This document shows positions 46,681 through 56,175 of a stretch of 64,000 nt of DNA, in pieces. The position numbers and the translations under genes are program-made. The DNA is from Pyrobaculum islandicum DSM 4184 (GTDB lineage: Archaea > Thermoproteota > Thermoprotei > Thermoproteales > Thermoproteaceae), in NCBI RefSeq assembly GCF_000015205.1, contig NC_008701.1:1553436-1617435 (forward strand). The letters are read 5' to 3'. The notes under the pieces are model-generated. The model was given only the letters and a program-made list of their open reading frames with translations, ran no database searches and was not told the origin of the DNA. Within the stretch, counting starts at the first letter, position 1. Each line of letters begins with the position of its first letter.

Positions 46681-47926
46681 CGCCGGGGCTTGCAGGTCAA
46701 TACGCCGTCTTCCAGCCTGCAGACTGTGTCTACGTGTCTAAGGGCGGCGCTTTTGTGCGTTACCACGACCACGGTCTTGTCCATCTCCCTAAGCCTTCTG
46801 AGGATGGCAGTCTCTGTCTCCTCGTCCACGCCGTTTAAGGCCTCGTCTAGTAGTAGGACGTCTGGGTCTAGGAGGAGGGCTCTGGCGAGGGCCATCCTCT
46901 GCCTCTGTCAGAGAGCTTGTCTGCGTCAATTTCATCGCCTAGGCCGGCGAAGTCGATGGCTGCGGCCTCCAGCGCCTTCTTAATCGCCTCGGGCGGAGCG
47001 TCGAGACCCAGCGCCACGTTTTCCCTCAGCGTCCCCCTGAAGAGGAATGGGGTCTGCCCCACGTACAAAACCCTCCTCCTCAGAGAGGCGACGAAGAACT
47101 CCCTGTAGTCTACCCCGTTTATCAAGACTCGGCCTTTCGAGGGGGTGTAGACTCTCGCCAGGGTGAGCAAGAGGGTGGTTTTGCCAGAGCCGCTTGGGCC
47201 TACCACGGCGTATATCCCGCCTCTCTTAAACTCTGCGTCTGTCCTCTTCACCACCGCCCTCCCGTCGACCTCCACCGACACCTCCTCCAGCTTGACGACC
47301 TCCACCGGCGGCGCCTCTCTGCCAGTCTCCTCCTCGACCTCGAGGTTTAAAACCTCTTCAACCCTTCTGACGTATGGGCTCAGCTGGCCCAAGCCAGCGC
47401 GGCCGACGTGTGTCTAAAGAGCAACTAGTAGACGGGCAGAAAAGACGCGACTGTCGCGAAGAGTATGGGGTTCAAAAAGTAGAGCATATAAGCCCCTACA
47501 GAGACCTTGATGAACTGTATCAGGTTTGAAAGCATCACCGTGCCTAAGTCCGACGCTTGGTTTAAGTCCGAGATATATCTGCTGAACACATCGCCTTTTT
47601 CAAGCGCCAACCTAGGCCTCGCCGCTGTCAGCCTTGACACAAACTCAGCTACAAGCGACCTAGTCACGTAGATCTTGACCAGTTTTATGGAGTACTCACC
47701 GAAAGTGTTAAAAGAGGTAGGTGGCTAGCCAAAGAAGGAGGAGCGTCGTGACAAGGGTCAACATTCTGCTCCGCTCTACGCCGCCGGCTATGCCAGCTAT
47801 GAGATCTATGAAATCCCTATAGACAAGGACGTAGAAGAAATAAGCCGCCTCTAGAGCTATAAACAGCGTAAGAGTTACAACTGTGCACCTAAGGCGTAGC
47901 GCCTTAGCTGTGACAAAGACAACTTA
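46677..47926 (-). pseudogene. ABC exporter (type-1, CydC/MsbA-like) with multiple frameshifts
   Basis: Pieces of one half-transporter appear in order on the minus strand. There are membrane helices (VTLTLFIALEAAYFFYVLVY, then LVTTLLLLWLATYLF); a break near 47715; VTRSLVAEFVSRLTAARPRL and LIQFIKVSVGAYMLYFLNPI; a break near 47410; then the ATPase with Walker A AVVGPSGSGKTTLLLTLARV and a break near 46905 inside the signature LSGGQRQR. Walker B follows as LLLDPDVLLLDEALNGVDEE and the switch His as VVVVTHKSAALRHVD. At least three independent breaks make sequencing error unlikely. Confidence 0.8.
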
Positions 47927-48025
47927 ACCAACCTACCTAACGGCGGCCTCTGGCTTATACATAATTTCAGCTTTTTGTTATTAAAAACTATGGCATATGA
48001 GGGGCGGAGACGGAGTTAGCCAGTA

Positions 48026-49123
48026 TTATTTCTCTAGTGGCTTGTCTCTTCTTATGAGCCCTGCCCTGAGTAGGTGGTCGGCGAGTGTTACCGCCGTGAT
48101 GGCCTCTAGCGCTACGAGGGCTTTGGGGACTATGGACACGTCGTATCTCCCCTTGAACTCTATCGTCGTCGGCTCCATCTTGGCTAGATCTACGGTCTGC
48201 TGTGGCTTTCTGACGGAGGGGGTGGGCTTGAACCAGACTCTGAAGTATATGGGGGTTCCCACAGTTATTCCGCCGAGGACGCCGCCGATTTTGTTTGTGG
48301 CGAGGGTTGGTCTGCCGTTGGCGACTGTTATCGGGTCGTTGGCCTCGCTTCCCCACATCTTTGCCAGTGCTCTGCCCATGCCCCAGTCGAGCGCTATGGC
48401 GCCTGGTATGGAGAAGGCGGCGGCGGCTATGTCGGCTTTTATCTTGCCGAAGTGGGGTTCTCCCAGGCCGGGCGGCACCCCGACGGCCCAGACCTCCACC
48501 CCGCCGCCTATGCTGTCTCCTCTTGCCGCCGCCTCTTGGATTTTTTCCAACATCTTGTCTAGGGCTTGTTGGTCTACCACGGGGAGGGGCCTTTCCCAGC
48601 TTTTTTTGACGTCTTCGTAGGTGTAGCTGGCGTTTATCTCGACGCCGCCTAGCTCGACTATGTGGCCGGCTACCTCGGCGCCGGCTAGGGCGAGTATCTT
48701 CTTGGCCACTGCCCCCGCCGCTACCACCGCCGCAGTTGTTCTACCGGAGGCTCTGCCTCCTCCCCTGTGGTCGTAGTATCTGCCGTATTTGAGGTAGTAG
48801 GCGAAGTCGGCGTGGCCCGGCCTGGGCTTCATCCAGAGCTCCTCGTAGTAGCTGGAGATGACGCGTCTGTTCCATATCACGACGGCTATGGGGGTGCCCT
48901 GGGTGTAGCCCTCCTTCACGCCGGATAGTATCTCCACCTCCTCCGGCTCGCACCTCGGGTTGAGGACTGGTATGTGACAGAACATCCTCCTCTCTAGCTC
49001 CCTCTTGATGTCTTCCTCCGTCAGCTCCAGCCCAGCCGGCACGCCGTCTATCACCACGCCTATGGCCTTGCCGTGGGATTCGCCGAAGGTGGTTATCCGG
49101 AACTCTCTTCCAAAGGTGTTCAT
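48026..49123 (-). CDS. aroC: Chorismate synthase
   Basis: The 365-aa protein has the chorismate synthase signatures [18 protein letters not shown] at the N-terminus, [40 protein letters not shown] and, near the C-terminus, [18 protein letters not shown]. It converts EPSP to chorismate with reduced FMN. Its ATG overlaps the aroE stop (ATGA), so the two are translationally coupled. Confidence 0.96.
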   Translation of the reverse strand: MNTFGREFRITTFGESHGKAIGVVIDGVPAGLELTEEDIKRELERRMFCHIPVLNPRCEPEEVEILSGVKEGYTQGTPIAVVIWNRRVISSYYEELWMKPRPGHADFAYYLKYGRYYDHRGGGRASGRTTAAVVAAGAVAKKILALAGAEVAGHIVELGGVEINASYTYEDVKKSWERPLPVVDQQALDKMLEKIQEAAARGDSIGGGVEVWAVGVPPGLGEPHFGKIKADIAAAAFSIPGAIALDWGMGRALAKMWGSEANDPITVANGRPTLATNKIGGVLGGITVGTPIYFRVWFKPTPSVRKPQQTVDLAKMEPTTIEFKGRYDVSIVPKALVALEAITAVTLADHLLRAGLIRRDKPLEK

Positions 49124-49902
49124 ATTCCTAGGAACTCGAGGACGGCCCTCTTCATAACTGTTCTGTCCGGCTCTACTCCGAGCCAGATCTTCTCGGCTTG
49201 AGCCCCCTGCTCCACCAACAGATCTACCCCGTCTATCACCTTTATCCCGAGCCTCTGGGCCTCCTCCACCATCTTTGTCCTGGGGGTTGGTATGTAGGCG
49301 AAGTCCACGTAGAGAGAAGCGCCGCTGAGATCTGCCACCACGGCGTCGTAGACGGGAGTCGCGTTTATGACCACGTCCGCCTTGACGGGGCCTCTCACGG
49401 CTTTTACCTCCCTCTTGAACTTCTCGGCGAACTCCCTGGCGAGGGCTTCGGCCCTCTCGTAAGTCCTGTTGGTGATGTAGACGGCCCTAGCCTCGGCCTT
49501 TATCGCGGCGAAGAGGGCGGCTCTCGCGGCGCCTCCAGCGCCCACTATCAACACGTCTGCTCCCTTCATGTGGGAGCTTGCCAGCTGGTAGAGGGCCGAG
49601 GCGTCTGTATTGTAGCCGACTAGGAGGTTCCTCTCCACCAGCACCGTGTTCACAGCGCCTATGGCTCTGGCGTCTGCCGCAACGCTGTCGAGATACTTCA
49701 CCACCTCCTCCTTGTGGGGGATAGTGACGTTGAAACCTCTTAGGTTTAGCCTGGCGAGTTGCAGAAAGCAGGGTAGCTCCTCTCTAGGCACGTCGAGGGC
49801 TATATACACTGCGTTGATCCCTAGGGTTTTGAAAGAGGCGTTGTGCATGGCGGGGCTCGCCGACTTCCCCCTCACGTGTGTGCCTATTACTGCAAAGTAC
49901 AT
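49120..49902 (-). CDS. aroE: Shikimate dehydrogenase
   Basis: The 260-aa protein has [20 protein letters not shown] (shikimate-binding Ser-x-Ser region), [16 protein letters not shown] with the catalytic Lys, and an NADP-binding loop [17 protein letters not shown] followed by [13 protein letters not shown]. It reduces dehydroshikimate. ATG 49902 lies about 22 bp after a TATA-like ACTAAATAACC. A tnpB cassette begins within 30-130 bp upstream. Confidence 0.95.
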   Translation of the reverse strand: MYFAVIGTHVRGKSASPAMHNASFKTLGINAVYIALDVPREELPCFLQLARLNLRGFNVTIPHKEEVVKYLDSVAADARAIGAVNTVLVERNLLVGYNTDASALYQLASSHMKGADVLIVGAGGAARAALFAAIKAEARAVYITNRTYERAEALAREFAEKFKREVKAVRGPVKADVVINATPVYDAVVADLSGASLYVDFAYIPTPRTKMVEEAQRLGIKVIDGVDLLVEQGAQAEKIWLGVEPDRTVMKRAVLEFLGI

Positions 49903-50029
49903 ACTAGGGGAGGAAAAAGGGGTTATTTAGTCTGTGTCTGCTTTTCGCTGTCCTACTGATATTTGCCGAGGACGGCGGGCGGAGTGCAAAGTCACGCCGC
50001 CGATAGCCCGTCGGCGAAGAGATACGACA

Positions 50030-50062
50030 CACCTGACTTTCAGCGGTGCCGAAAGGCAGGTG
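50030..50062. repeat. Palindrome upstream of tnpB copy 3
   Basis: CACCTG-A-CTTTC, a 9-nt loop and GAAAG-G-CAGGTG form an 11-bp stem with one mismatch bulge. It corresponds to the palindromes of the other cassettes, but here it lies only about 150 bp from the B-type tnpB start and the A-type gene is absent. The sequence 49934-50029 on its left has a second inverted repeat around CGCCG / TCGGCG and may be the truncated cassette end. Confidence 0.5.
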
Positions 50063-50213
50063 AAGTGGGAGACGGAGAGAAAAGAAATGGGGGTCGTTCC
50101 ACAACGTCGGGGCTGATGACACGAGGACGTGGTTTGCCTGGCTGAAACTTTCGGCCTGCCCCCGTGTGTCTTTTATAGCCATCAGAGATTTCAGCCACTC
50201 CACATACAAGGCC

Positions 50214-51451
50214 ATGTACGCATACAAAACGCTAAAGATAGAAATCCCCTGGCAGTTGGTAGAAGAGAGGCCGGACGTCCTAAACCTCGTCACGAGGATG
50301 CACTTGGCGGCGGAGGAGTACGTCAAAAGACTGTTGAAAGAGTTGACGGGGCAAGAGGAGCCGAAGCTAACTACGGAGGAGTTGGACAGACACCTCACGC
50401 CAGACAAGCGGGAGTTAGCGCACCGGATAATCGAGGAGGTGTTCCCCAAGTACGGTCTTAGGAAGTATTTCGCAAATCAAGCCAAAGTGTTTTGGCGCGA
50501 TGTCGTGTTCCACAGGGCGGTTCCGTTAAACGCCCAGCTTAGAGTTGAGGACGAGAGAGACGTCGGCAGGGCAGTCTTCGTCGACCTAAAGAGCGGCGTC
50601 CTCAAAGTGCGGAGATTGCAAAATACGTTCACCGTCCGCCTAAAGAGGCAGACTGTCGAGTGGATAAGAAAGAGAATTAAGGAAGGGGCCAAACTCAAGT
50701 TAGCATTTCTCAGCATAGAGAAGCGGAGGGGAAAGGAGCCGACCTACGGTAGACTTTACATTGCTCTTGTCTTTGCCCGCGAGGTGGCGCCGGTAGAGCC
50801 CAAGGCCATTGTCGCCGTTGACGTGAATCGTCTCGACCACGGCATCATGGTGGGGCTCATCGTGGACGGAAAACTGAGACAGACGCTGAGACTACCCGAC
50901 GAGGGTGTGATAAGGGAGTTGGAGAGGCTCCACGAGGAGATAAGCCGCCTTGACGAGCAAGCCGCGAGGGAGGCGGACCCCGCCAGAAGGAGACGGCTTG
51001 AGGAGAGGGCGCGCCACCTTCATCGAAGCGGTTTAGGAAGATAAGAGGCGTCGTTAAGGACGTTGTAAGCGAGATAATTAAGTTGGCCAGAGAGAACAAC
51101 GCCGCCGTCGTGGTAGACACAATAGAAGACGAAAGCTATCGGGAGTTGAAAGAGGGGATCAGTAGCGGCGTGAAAAAGCATTATCTCGACGGGTTGGGCC
51201 AACTGAGGAGACGTTTGCAAGCGCTCGCGCAATGGTATGGTTTGTCGTATCTAGAGGAGAGGTTGTACAGCACGATTTGTCCCAGATGTGGTGCGAAGAT
51301 GAAAGAGCTGAATAACAGACGGATACAATGCCCCATTTGCGGCTTCAACGACAACCGAGACAACGTGCCGCTGATATGGGCCAAAAAGAGGTACTGGGAG
51401 ATCCTCCAGAAACAACCCGTTTTTTCGCCCATCACACTTTTAAGTTCGTAA
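50214..51451 (+). pseudogene. tnpB, 'B-type', near full length with one single-base frameshift (copy 3)
   Basis: From ATG 50214 (MYAYKTLKIEIPWQL) the gene is open for 276 residues, including Asp in VAVDVNRLDHG, and then loses frame around 51019-51022 at ARHL|SSKRFRKIRGVV. The other frame continues to 51451 with Glu in VVDTIEDESYREL, CPRCG...CPICG and Asp in NDNRDNVPLIWA. Adding one base would restore a complete protein of about 412 aa. It is therefore recently inactivated, or a sequencing error, or a site of recoding. A full omega-RNA-like tail follows. Confidence 0.85.
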
Positions 51452-51464
51452 CTATTTCGTACTC

Positions 51465-51606
51465 ATGAGCCACATCCCCGGCCCTGGGGCCCGGCGACTA
51501 GGGGGCACAGCCAGCCCCCAACGACCCGGGCCCCCTCGCCCGCGGCCGCCCAAAAGGCGTCGCGGGCCCCAGCCCCCGGAGAGGGCCGGGCGCCGCGAAG
51601 GGGGCT
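51465..51606 (+). ncRNA. Candidate omega-RNA scaffold (copy 3)
   Basis: CCCGGCCCT (51477-51485) is exactly complementary to AGGGCCGGG (51582-51590), which lies inside the stem AGCCCCC (51571-51577) / GGGGGCT (51600-51606). A central CCCGCG...CGCGGG arm with CGCC / GGCG lies between. Relative to copies 1 and 2 the paired strands differ but remain complementary. The downstream bases (ACATACTACGTC) are the putative guide and run directly into the proC promoter. Confidence 0.7.
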
Positions 51607-51652
51607 ACATACTACGTCAATTAAGTATTTAAATAAGTGTTATCTTCTCTCT

Positions 51653-52382
51653 ATGCGTCCCCCATTTAACAGTCGGGGTTATTGGCGCTGGTAAATTAGG
51701 TAGTCAAATTGCACTCCGCCTACGTGGCAATGGGGTTAGAGTCCTCGCGTCTGTAAAAACAGAGAGGTCTAGGCAGAGGCTTCAAGCGCTTGGTCTAGAG
51801 GTGTATACAGATAACAAGTCTGTGGTAGAGAGTAGCGATTTACTTATTCTTGCCGTAAAGCCTGCCAATCTGCCAGAGTTGGATTTCTACGCCGATAAGC
51901 CTCTTGTCTCTTTTGTAGCAGGCGCTACGGTAGACGTTTTAAGAAAGCTCTCGTCTAGGCCCTACAGAGCTATGACTAACGTCGGTCTTACGGCTATCGC
52001 TGTGGCAGGCCCCTACGACGAGGAGGTAAATGCCGTGTTATCACATATAGCGCCCACCTTCTGGGTCGAGGAGCGTCTCATAGACCCCCTCACTGTGTTG
52101 TTGGGCTCGGGGCCGGCTATCGTGGCCGAGCTCGCGCTTGCCCTTGTGAGAGCAGGCGTAAACATCGGCATCCCCTGGGATCTCTCCAGGGAGATCGTCT
52201 TATCTCTCATGGCCTCTCTTCCCCACCTCGACGAGAGGTTTACCTTGGAGAAGCTGGCGCAGTATGTGGCCACTCCCGGCGGCACGACGATAAAGGCGCT
52301 GGTCGAGCTCTACCCCGCTGAGGCCCAGCTGAGCAGAGCTGTGGAGGAGGCCTATAGGAGGATCCTAGAGATGAGACGGTAG
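51653..52382 (+). CDS. proC: Pyrroline-5-carboxylate reductase, frameshift at a five-C run
   Basis: The family's NADP-binding start VGVIGAGKLGSQIALRL lies in a frame with no ATG, GTG or TTG codon. The only plausible start is ATG 51653, about 24 bp after a TATA element (AGTATTTAAATAAG), but it is out of frame. Removing one C from the run at 51659-51663 gives MRPHLTVGVIGAGKLG and a 242-aa protein, with LLILAVKPANLPEL, ALPL-type SGPAIVAELALALV and TPGGTTIKALVEL. It makes proline. Sequencing error, real mutation or slippage cannot be separated here. It ends 18 bases into the convergent Nudix gene. Confidence 0.8.
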
Positions 52383-52775
52383 GCTCTCGATAACCTCTCT
52401 CGTAGTTTTTGTGAGATCCATCTCCAGTGCCTTTTCTATGGGCACGAAGGCGGCGTCCTCTGCGTCGTCTGAGGCCTTCGGTTGCGCGTTGCCAGCTACC
52501 TCCACTAGATATACTAAGATGACGAAGTGATATTTAACACGTCCCCCCTCCCATTCGATATATTCCACAGGCCTTAGGAAACTCCTCACTGTGCCGTCTA
52601 GACCTGTCTCCTCCTTTAGCTCTCGGAGGACGGCGTCTTCAAGTCTCTCGCCCAGCTCCACGTGCCCCCCTGGCAGACTCCACTTGCCGGCGCTGGGTGG
52701 ATACCTCCTCTTTATTAACAACACTTTTCTATCTCTTACGACAAGTGCCGCCACTGCGATAGTTGGCTTCTCCAT
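52365..52775 (-). CDS. Nudix hydrolase
   Basis: The 136-aa protein contains a complete Nudix box, GGHVELGERLEDAVLRELKE followed by ETGL (GX5EX7REUXEEXGU). The preceding KRRYPPSAGKWSLPGGHVEL is typical of ADP-ribose or nucleoside-diphosphate-sugar pyrophosphatases and MutT-like enzymes; the substrate is unknown. ATG 52775 lies 22 bp after a TATA box (TTTTTAAACAC on the minus strand). Confidence 0.88.
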   Translation of the reverse strand: MEKPTIAVAALVVRDRKVLLIKRRYPPSAGKWSLPGGHVELGERLEDAVLRELKEETGLDGTVRSFLRPVEYIEWEGGRVKYHFVILVYLVEVAGNAQPKASDDAEDAAFVPIEKALEMDLTKTTREVIESLPSHL

Positions 52776-52841
52776 GTGTATTGTTTTAGATGTGTTTAAA
52801 AATGCGTGGAAGGTTTATAAGGGTTTTTCTACTTCTAGGCT

Positions 52842-53957
52842 ATGTTTGACAAGCTTAAGCCTATGACTGTCGGCCAGGAGAGGGCTGTCAACGTGTTAAA
52901 AGACCCAGAGAATGAGCTTGTTGGTTTGTTTGGGCCTACTGGGACTGGAAAATCTCTGCTTAGTATTGCCTATGGTATTTGGGCTGTGGAAAACGGCAAG
53001 GCGAAGAGGTTTATAATTGCGAGGCCTATTGTAGATGTCGCCACAGGCGAGGTGTTGACGCCAGAGAGGTTGGGAGAGATGTACTATAAGATAGCCGCGG
53101 TGTATCTAGGGGATATCTTAGGCCCCTACGCCGATAGGGAGTATATAGAAAAACTTTTGAAAGAGGAGAAGATTATAGTGACAGACGTCTCCTATTTGAG
53201 AGGCAGGACGTTTGACGACAGTGTAATATTTTTAGACGATGCGCAAAACGTCCGGCCTGAGAGCGCCGCGGAAATACTCATAAGACTTGGGAGGGGGGGT
53301 AGGCTAATTGTGGCGGGAGACCCAATATTTCAAAAACCAGTTGATGTGGAAAAAGACGGCGCCACTCTTTTAAGAGAGGCGCTTCTTGGGGAGGAGAAGG
53401 CGGAGGTTGTTGACTTAGGTATTAAAGATATCGTAAGGCCGGGGGCTAGAAGAGGTATTAGATTGGCTCTTGAGCTTAGGATGAGAAAGAGACAGCTTTC
53501 TGAGACTGAGAAATATATCTACGAGACGGCTAGGATTTTTGCCCCAGACGCAGATATTATTACAGCAGTTGAGTTTAGGACAGACAAAGACTCTCTGGGT
53601 ATAAAGAGCGAGAATGTTCCAGACGCCTTGATAATAGTTAAAGAGGGGCAGTTGGGGAGAGTCGTGGGGAGGGGCGGCGAAAGGATTAAAACTATTGAGG
53701 GAGAGACGGGGGTTCGTCTCAGGGTGTTAGAGATGTCGCTCGACTTTAAACAGTGGGTAAGAGCTGTCCACCCCGTCGGTTGGATTTCGAAACATATAGT
53801 AGATGCCGACTTCGCAGGGCCTGAGCTCATGGTGCAAGTTAGAAAAAGCGAATTTGGGGCCTTTATAGGACAGAGAGGGGCCTACGTCAGACTCATAGAT
53901 AGAGTTTTTAGACGGTTGTTAGGCATCGGCGTGAGAGCGGTAGAGGCAGAGGAATAA
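52842..53957 (+). CDS. PhoH-like ATPase with C-terminal KH domains
   Basis: The 371-aa protein has a PhoH ATPase domain (Walker A LFGPTGTGKSLLSIAYG, Walker B VIFLDDAQNVRPESAAEILI, RLIVAGDPIFQK) followed by two KH-like RNA-binding modules. The first has LGRVVGRGGERIKTIEGETG and the second GAFIGQRGAYVRLIDRVF (GxxG loops). This domain pair suggests an RNA-directed ATPase, perhaps in RNA decay or ribosome maturation. ATG 52842 follows AGGTTTATAAGG by about 25 bp. Confidence 0.87.
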   Translation: MFDKLKPMTVGQERAVNVLKDPENELVGLFGPTGTGKSLLSIAYGIWAVENGKAKRFIIARPIVDVATGEVLTPERLGEMYYKIAAVYLGDILGPYADREYIEKLLKEEKIIVTDVSYLRGRTFDDSVIFLDDAQNVRPESAAEILIRLGRGGRLIVAGDPIFQKPVDVEKDGATLLREALLGEEKAEVVDLGIKDIVRPGARRGIRLALELRMRKRQLSETEKYIYETARIFAPDADIITAVEFRTDKDSLGIKSENVPDALIIVKEGQLGRVVGRGGERIKTIEGETGVRLRVLEMSLDFKQWVRAVHPVGWISKHIVDADFAGPELMVQVRKSEFGAFIGQRGAYVRLIDRVFRRLLGIGVRAVEAEE

Positions 53958-53983
53958 ATATAAAGATCTAAAAACATATCTTA

Positions 53984-54979
53984 ATGAAGGCGTATATTCT
54001 CAATAGATTTAAGGAGTCTCCAGTTCTTTCTGATATAGAGAAACCCAGGGCGGCGCCTGGCAGAGTAGTTGTTAAAGTGGCGGCAGCTGGCGTGTGTTTT
54101 AGAGATTACCTAGCTTGGCAAGGCTTTCAACGAGTTAAACTGCCGACGGTGCCGGGGCATGAGTTCGCCGGCGTTGTTGAAGAAGTGGGGGAGGGGGTTG
54201 TAGAGTTTAAACCAAACGACGCAGTGGCAGGTATGATGTTTGAATACTGTGGTGAATGTGAATACTGCAGGTCGGGTAGAGAGTATTTATGTAAAAATAG
54301 GAAGATATATGGCGAAGATCTGCCAGGGGCCTTCGCCGAGTATATATCAGTCGATCGTAAATCTCTTGTGAAAATTCCGCCAGGAGTCTCCTTTGAGGCT
54401 GCCTCTTTTGCTGCATGCGTTCTTTCGACTATTGTGAGGGGAGTTAAGAAAATTGGCGTGGCGCCCGGCATGCGCATATTAGTGACTGGAGCGGGCGGCG
54501 GCGTGGGGATACATGCAGTTCAAATAGCCAAGGCCTACGGGGCGAAGGTCATAGCTGTGACGAGCCACGGCAAGGCAGAAGCGGTGGGCAAATACGCCGA
54601 TTATGTAATCACAGAGAAGGCCTTCTCAGAGGAGGTCAAGAAACTTGGCGGCGCAGATGGCGCCATAGAGGCTGTCGGAGGGCCCACCCTGGAGCAGACT
54701 GTGAGATCCCTCAACTGGGGTGCCCGCATAGCTTTGATAGGAAACGTCGACCCGCAACCGACACCTCTCCTACTGGGCCTTCTAATACTAAAGGAGGTGG
54801 AGATACTGCCAGTAATTCAGGGGAGTAGAAAAGACTTAGAAGAGGCGTTAAAACTTCTTGCCTCCGGCGCTGTAAAGCCAGTATATAGCGTACATAGCTT
54901 TTCGGATCTGCCCAAGCTTCTGGCAGAGACACCAAATGCATCACATATAGGCAGGAGAGTTGTTAAGATCGGCATTTAG
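53984..54979 (+). CDS. Zn-dependent medium-chain dehydrogenase (acryloyl-CoA reductase-like)
   Basis: The 331-aa protein has the MDR catalytic domain with GVCFRDYLAWQGF, LPTVPGHEFAGVVEEVGEGV and a structural-zinc loop CGECEYCRSGREYLC. The cofactor domain has ILVTGAGGGVGIHAVQIAKA. The catalytic segment CFRD, instead of CHTD, and the overall sequence resemble the acryloyl-CoA reductase of Sulfolobales more than classical alcohol dehydrogenases. The substrate is therefore open. ATG 53984 follows an ATAAATATAAAG box. Confidence 0.8.
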   Translation: MKAYILNRFKESPVLSDIEKPRAAPGRVVVKVAAAGVCFRDYLAWQGFQRVKLPTVPGHEFAGVVEEVGEGVVEFKPNDAVAGMMFEYCGECEYCRSGREYLCKNRKIYGEDLPGAFAEYISVDRKSLVKIPPGVSFEAASFAACVLSTIVRGVKKIGVAPGMRILVTGAGGGVGIHAVQIAKAYGAKVIAVTSHGKAEAVGKYADYVITEKAFSEEVKKLGGADGAIEAVGGPTLEQTVRSLNWGARIALIGNVDPQPTPLLLGLLILKEVEILPVIQGSRKDLEEALKLLASGAVKPVYSVHSFSDLPKLLAETPNASHIGRRVVKIGI

Positions 54980-55055
54980 CGTTTTTACGTCTCAGCCATG
55001 TATAGATAATAACACCGGCAAGCAGAACTATAGTTACAGCGGTGTCTAACCCCAT
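54963..55055 (-). CDS. Possible small single-helix membrane protein (30 aa)
   Basis: The frame MGLDTAVTIVLLAGVIIYTW, then a short basic tail, encodes one membrane helix followed by positive charges (inside). ATG 55055 lies 20-25 bp after an ATAAATAAATAAAC stretch on the minus strand. The stop overlaps the end of the dehydrogenase gene. No homologue is known to me. Confidence 0.35.
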   Translation of the reverse strand: MGLDTAVTIVLLAGVIIYTWLRRKNAKCRS

Positions 55056-55096
55056 ACATGAAACTAAGTTTATTTATTTATCTTTGGTCGTGGCGT

Positions 55097-55172
55097 GGTT
55101 TAAGACGTCTGGACGTTCTTCGACCAACTACCAGGGAATTTCCACCTTCAGCGTTCTATAGACTTGGCCCAT
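55097..55172 (-). pseudogene. tnpB N-terminal fragment, 'A-type' (cassette 4)
   Basis: ATG 55172 starts MGQVYRTLKVEIPW, then a TAG stop replaces the next codon, and LVEERPDVLN follows in frame before homology ends near 55097. It matches the first 25 residues of the intact TnpB. Like the other A-type fragments it faces away from the spacer and has lost everything else. Confidence 0.75.
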
Positions 55173-55632
55173 AGGCGCATGCGGCGCGGGAGAGAAAAAT
55201 TAGCTGAGAGACGCTTCTTTCTACTCTCTCACACACCTGCCTCACGGCGGCGCCGTAAGACAGGTGTGGCGTTGGTCAGCGTAGGGAGCGGGGGAAGTGG
55301 GGATCGCAGACGTCGGGGCGGGGTCTACCAGGTGGGGATGTGGGTTAGAAACGGGTTTGTTTTACGGCGGTTCTCACGGCGTCTACCGCCAACGCCACGA
55401 TGGGTATTGTCAATATGAACAAGACTTGGGGTGGCAACAGCGGCGTATGACGCCGGCGAGGTCGGCAAGTTGCTAGCGACGGCTCTGGCTGCGAAGGTCA
55501 ACAACATGGCCAATACACGTCTCCCAACGCCGCGCCGCCTTTACGACGGCGCCGCTCAGCGCCACCGCTGCCGTGGCCAACACGGCGGGCGTCGCGTATA
55601 TGGCCGTCTCTAGTTGGCTCATACTGGAAGGG
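55173..55632. other. Conserved spacer (cassette 4)
   Basis: The order matches cassette 2: A-type upstream region (GGGAGAGAAAAATTAGCTGA), a palindrome at 55232-55268 (CACCTG..CAGGTG with inner ACGGC / GCCGT), the hydrophobic-ORF region (minus strand, now out of frame near KQTR), and the plus-strand block VGKLLATALAAKVNNMANTR. The B-type upstream block and the N-terminal half of the B-type tnpB have been deleted; the join to the tnpB C-terminal part lies near 55632. Confidence 0.65.
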
Positions 55633-56023
55633 GCAACGCCGCCCGCGAGATCATAAAGCTGGCGAGAGGGCGTCAAGCCGCCATAGTCGTTGACGCAATG
55701 GAGGACGAGACGTACCGAGAGTTGAAGGAGGGGAACGGAGAGAAGAAACACCTCCTAGACGGCCTCGGCCAGCTGAGGAGGCGCAGTGGTACGGCCTTCC
55801 ATACAGAGAGGTGCAACTCTACAGCACAGTGTGTCCCCGTTGTGGAGCAAAGATGAGAGAAGCGGGGGGTAGGCGGATGCAGTGCCCCGCCTGCGGCTTC
55901 TCAGACCACAGAGACAACATACCCATATACTGGGCCAAGAGGAGGTACTGGGAGATCCTCCAGAAACAACCCGCTTTTTCAGCGACCACCACACTTCTAA
56001 CTCGTAAGTTTCTTCACTTATGA
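55633..56023 (+). pseudogene. tnpB C-terminal fragment (cassette 4)
   Basis: The plus strand encodes NAAREIIKLARGRQAAIVVD, then AMEDETYRELKEGNG (RuvC Glu) and HLLDGLGQLRRR. A small deletion shifts the frame near 55785, after which the other frame gives QWYGLPYREVQLYSTVCPRC, GGRRMQCPACGFSDHRDNIP (zinc ribbon and RuvC Asp) and the C-terminal WEILQKQPAFSATTTLL. The N-terminal half and first RuvC motif are gone. Even so, the downstream omega-RNA-like tail is well preserved. Confidence 0.8.
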
Positions 56024-56165
56024 ACCAACCGGCCCTGGCAACCGGCCGTTACGCCGAGCCCGTACGCACAGGCACGGCCGGTCCCCCTCGCCCCCGCGGC
56101 CCCAAAGGCGTCAGCGGGGGCGGGCCCGTAGCCCCCAGAGAGGGTCGGTGTCGCGAAGGGGGGCG
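56020..56165 (+). ncRNA. Candidate omega-RNA scaffold (copy 4)
   Basis: ACCGGCCCT (56028-56036) pairs with AGGGTCGGT (56141-56149) with one G-U pair, and that strand lies inside the stem GCCCCC (56131-56136) / GGGGGC (56159-56164). A central CGCCCCCGC / GCGGGGGCG arm lies between. The tail starts ATGAACC, as in copies 1 and 2. This copy is kept although its tnpB is dead, so it could only act with a TnpB made elsewhere. The putative guide begins around 56165, at the end of galE. Confidence 0.68.
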
Positions 56166-56175
56166 CATTAAAAAG

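Noticed and set aside
46677-47926. Programmed frameshifting in the ABC exporter gene
   Set aside because: At least three separate breaks and a damaged signature motif fit decay, not recoding.
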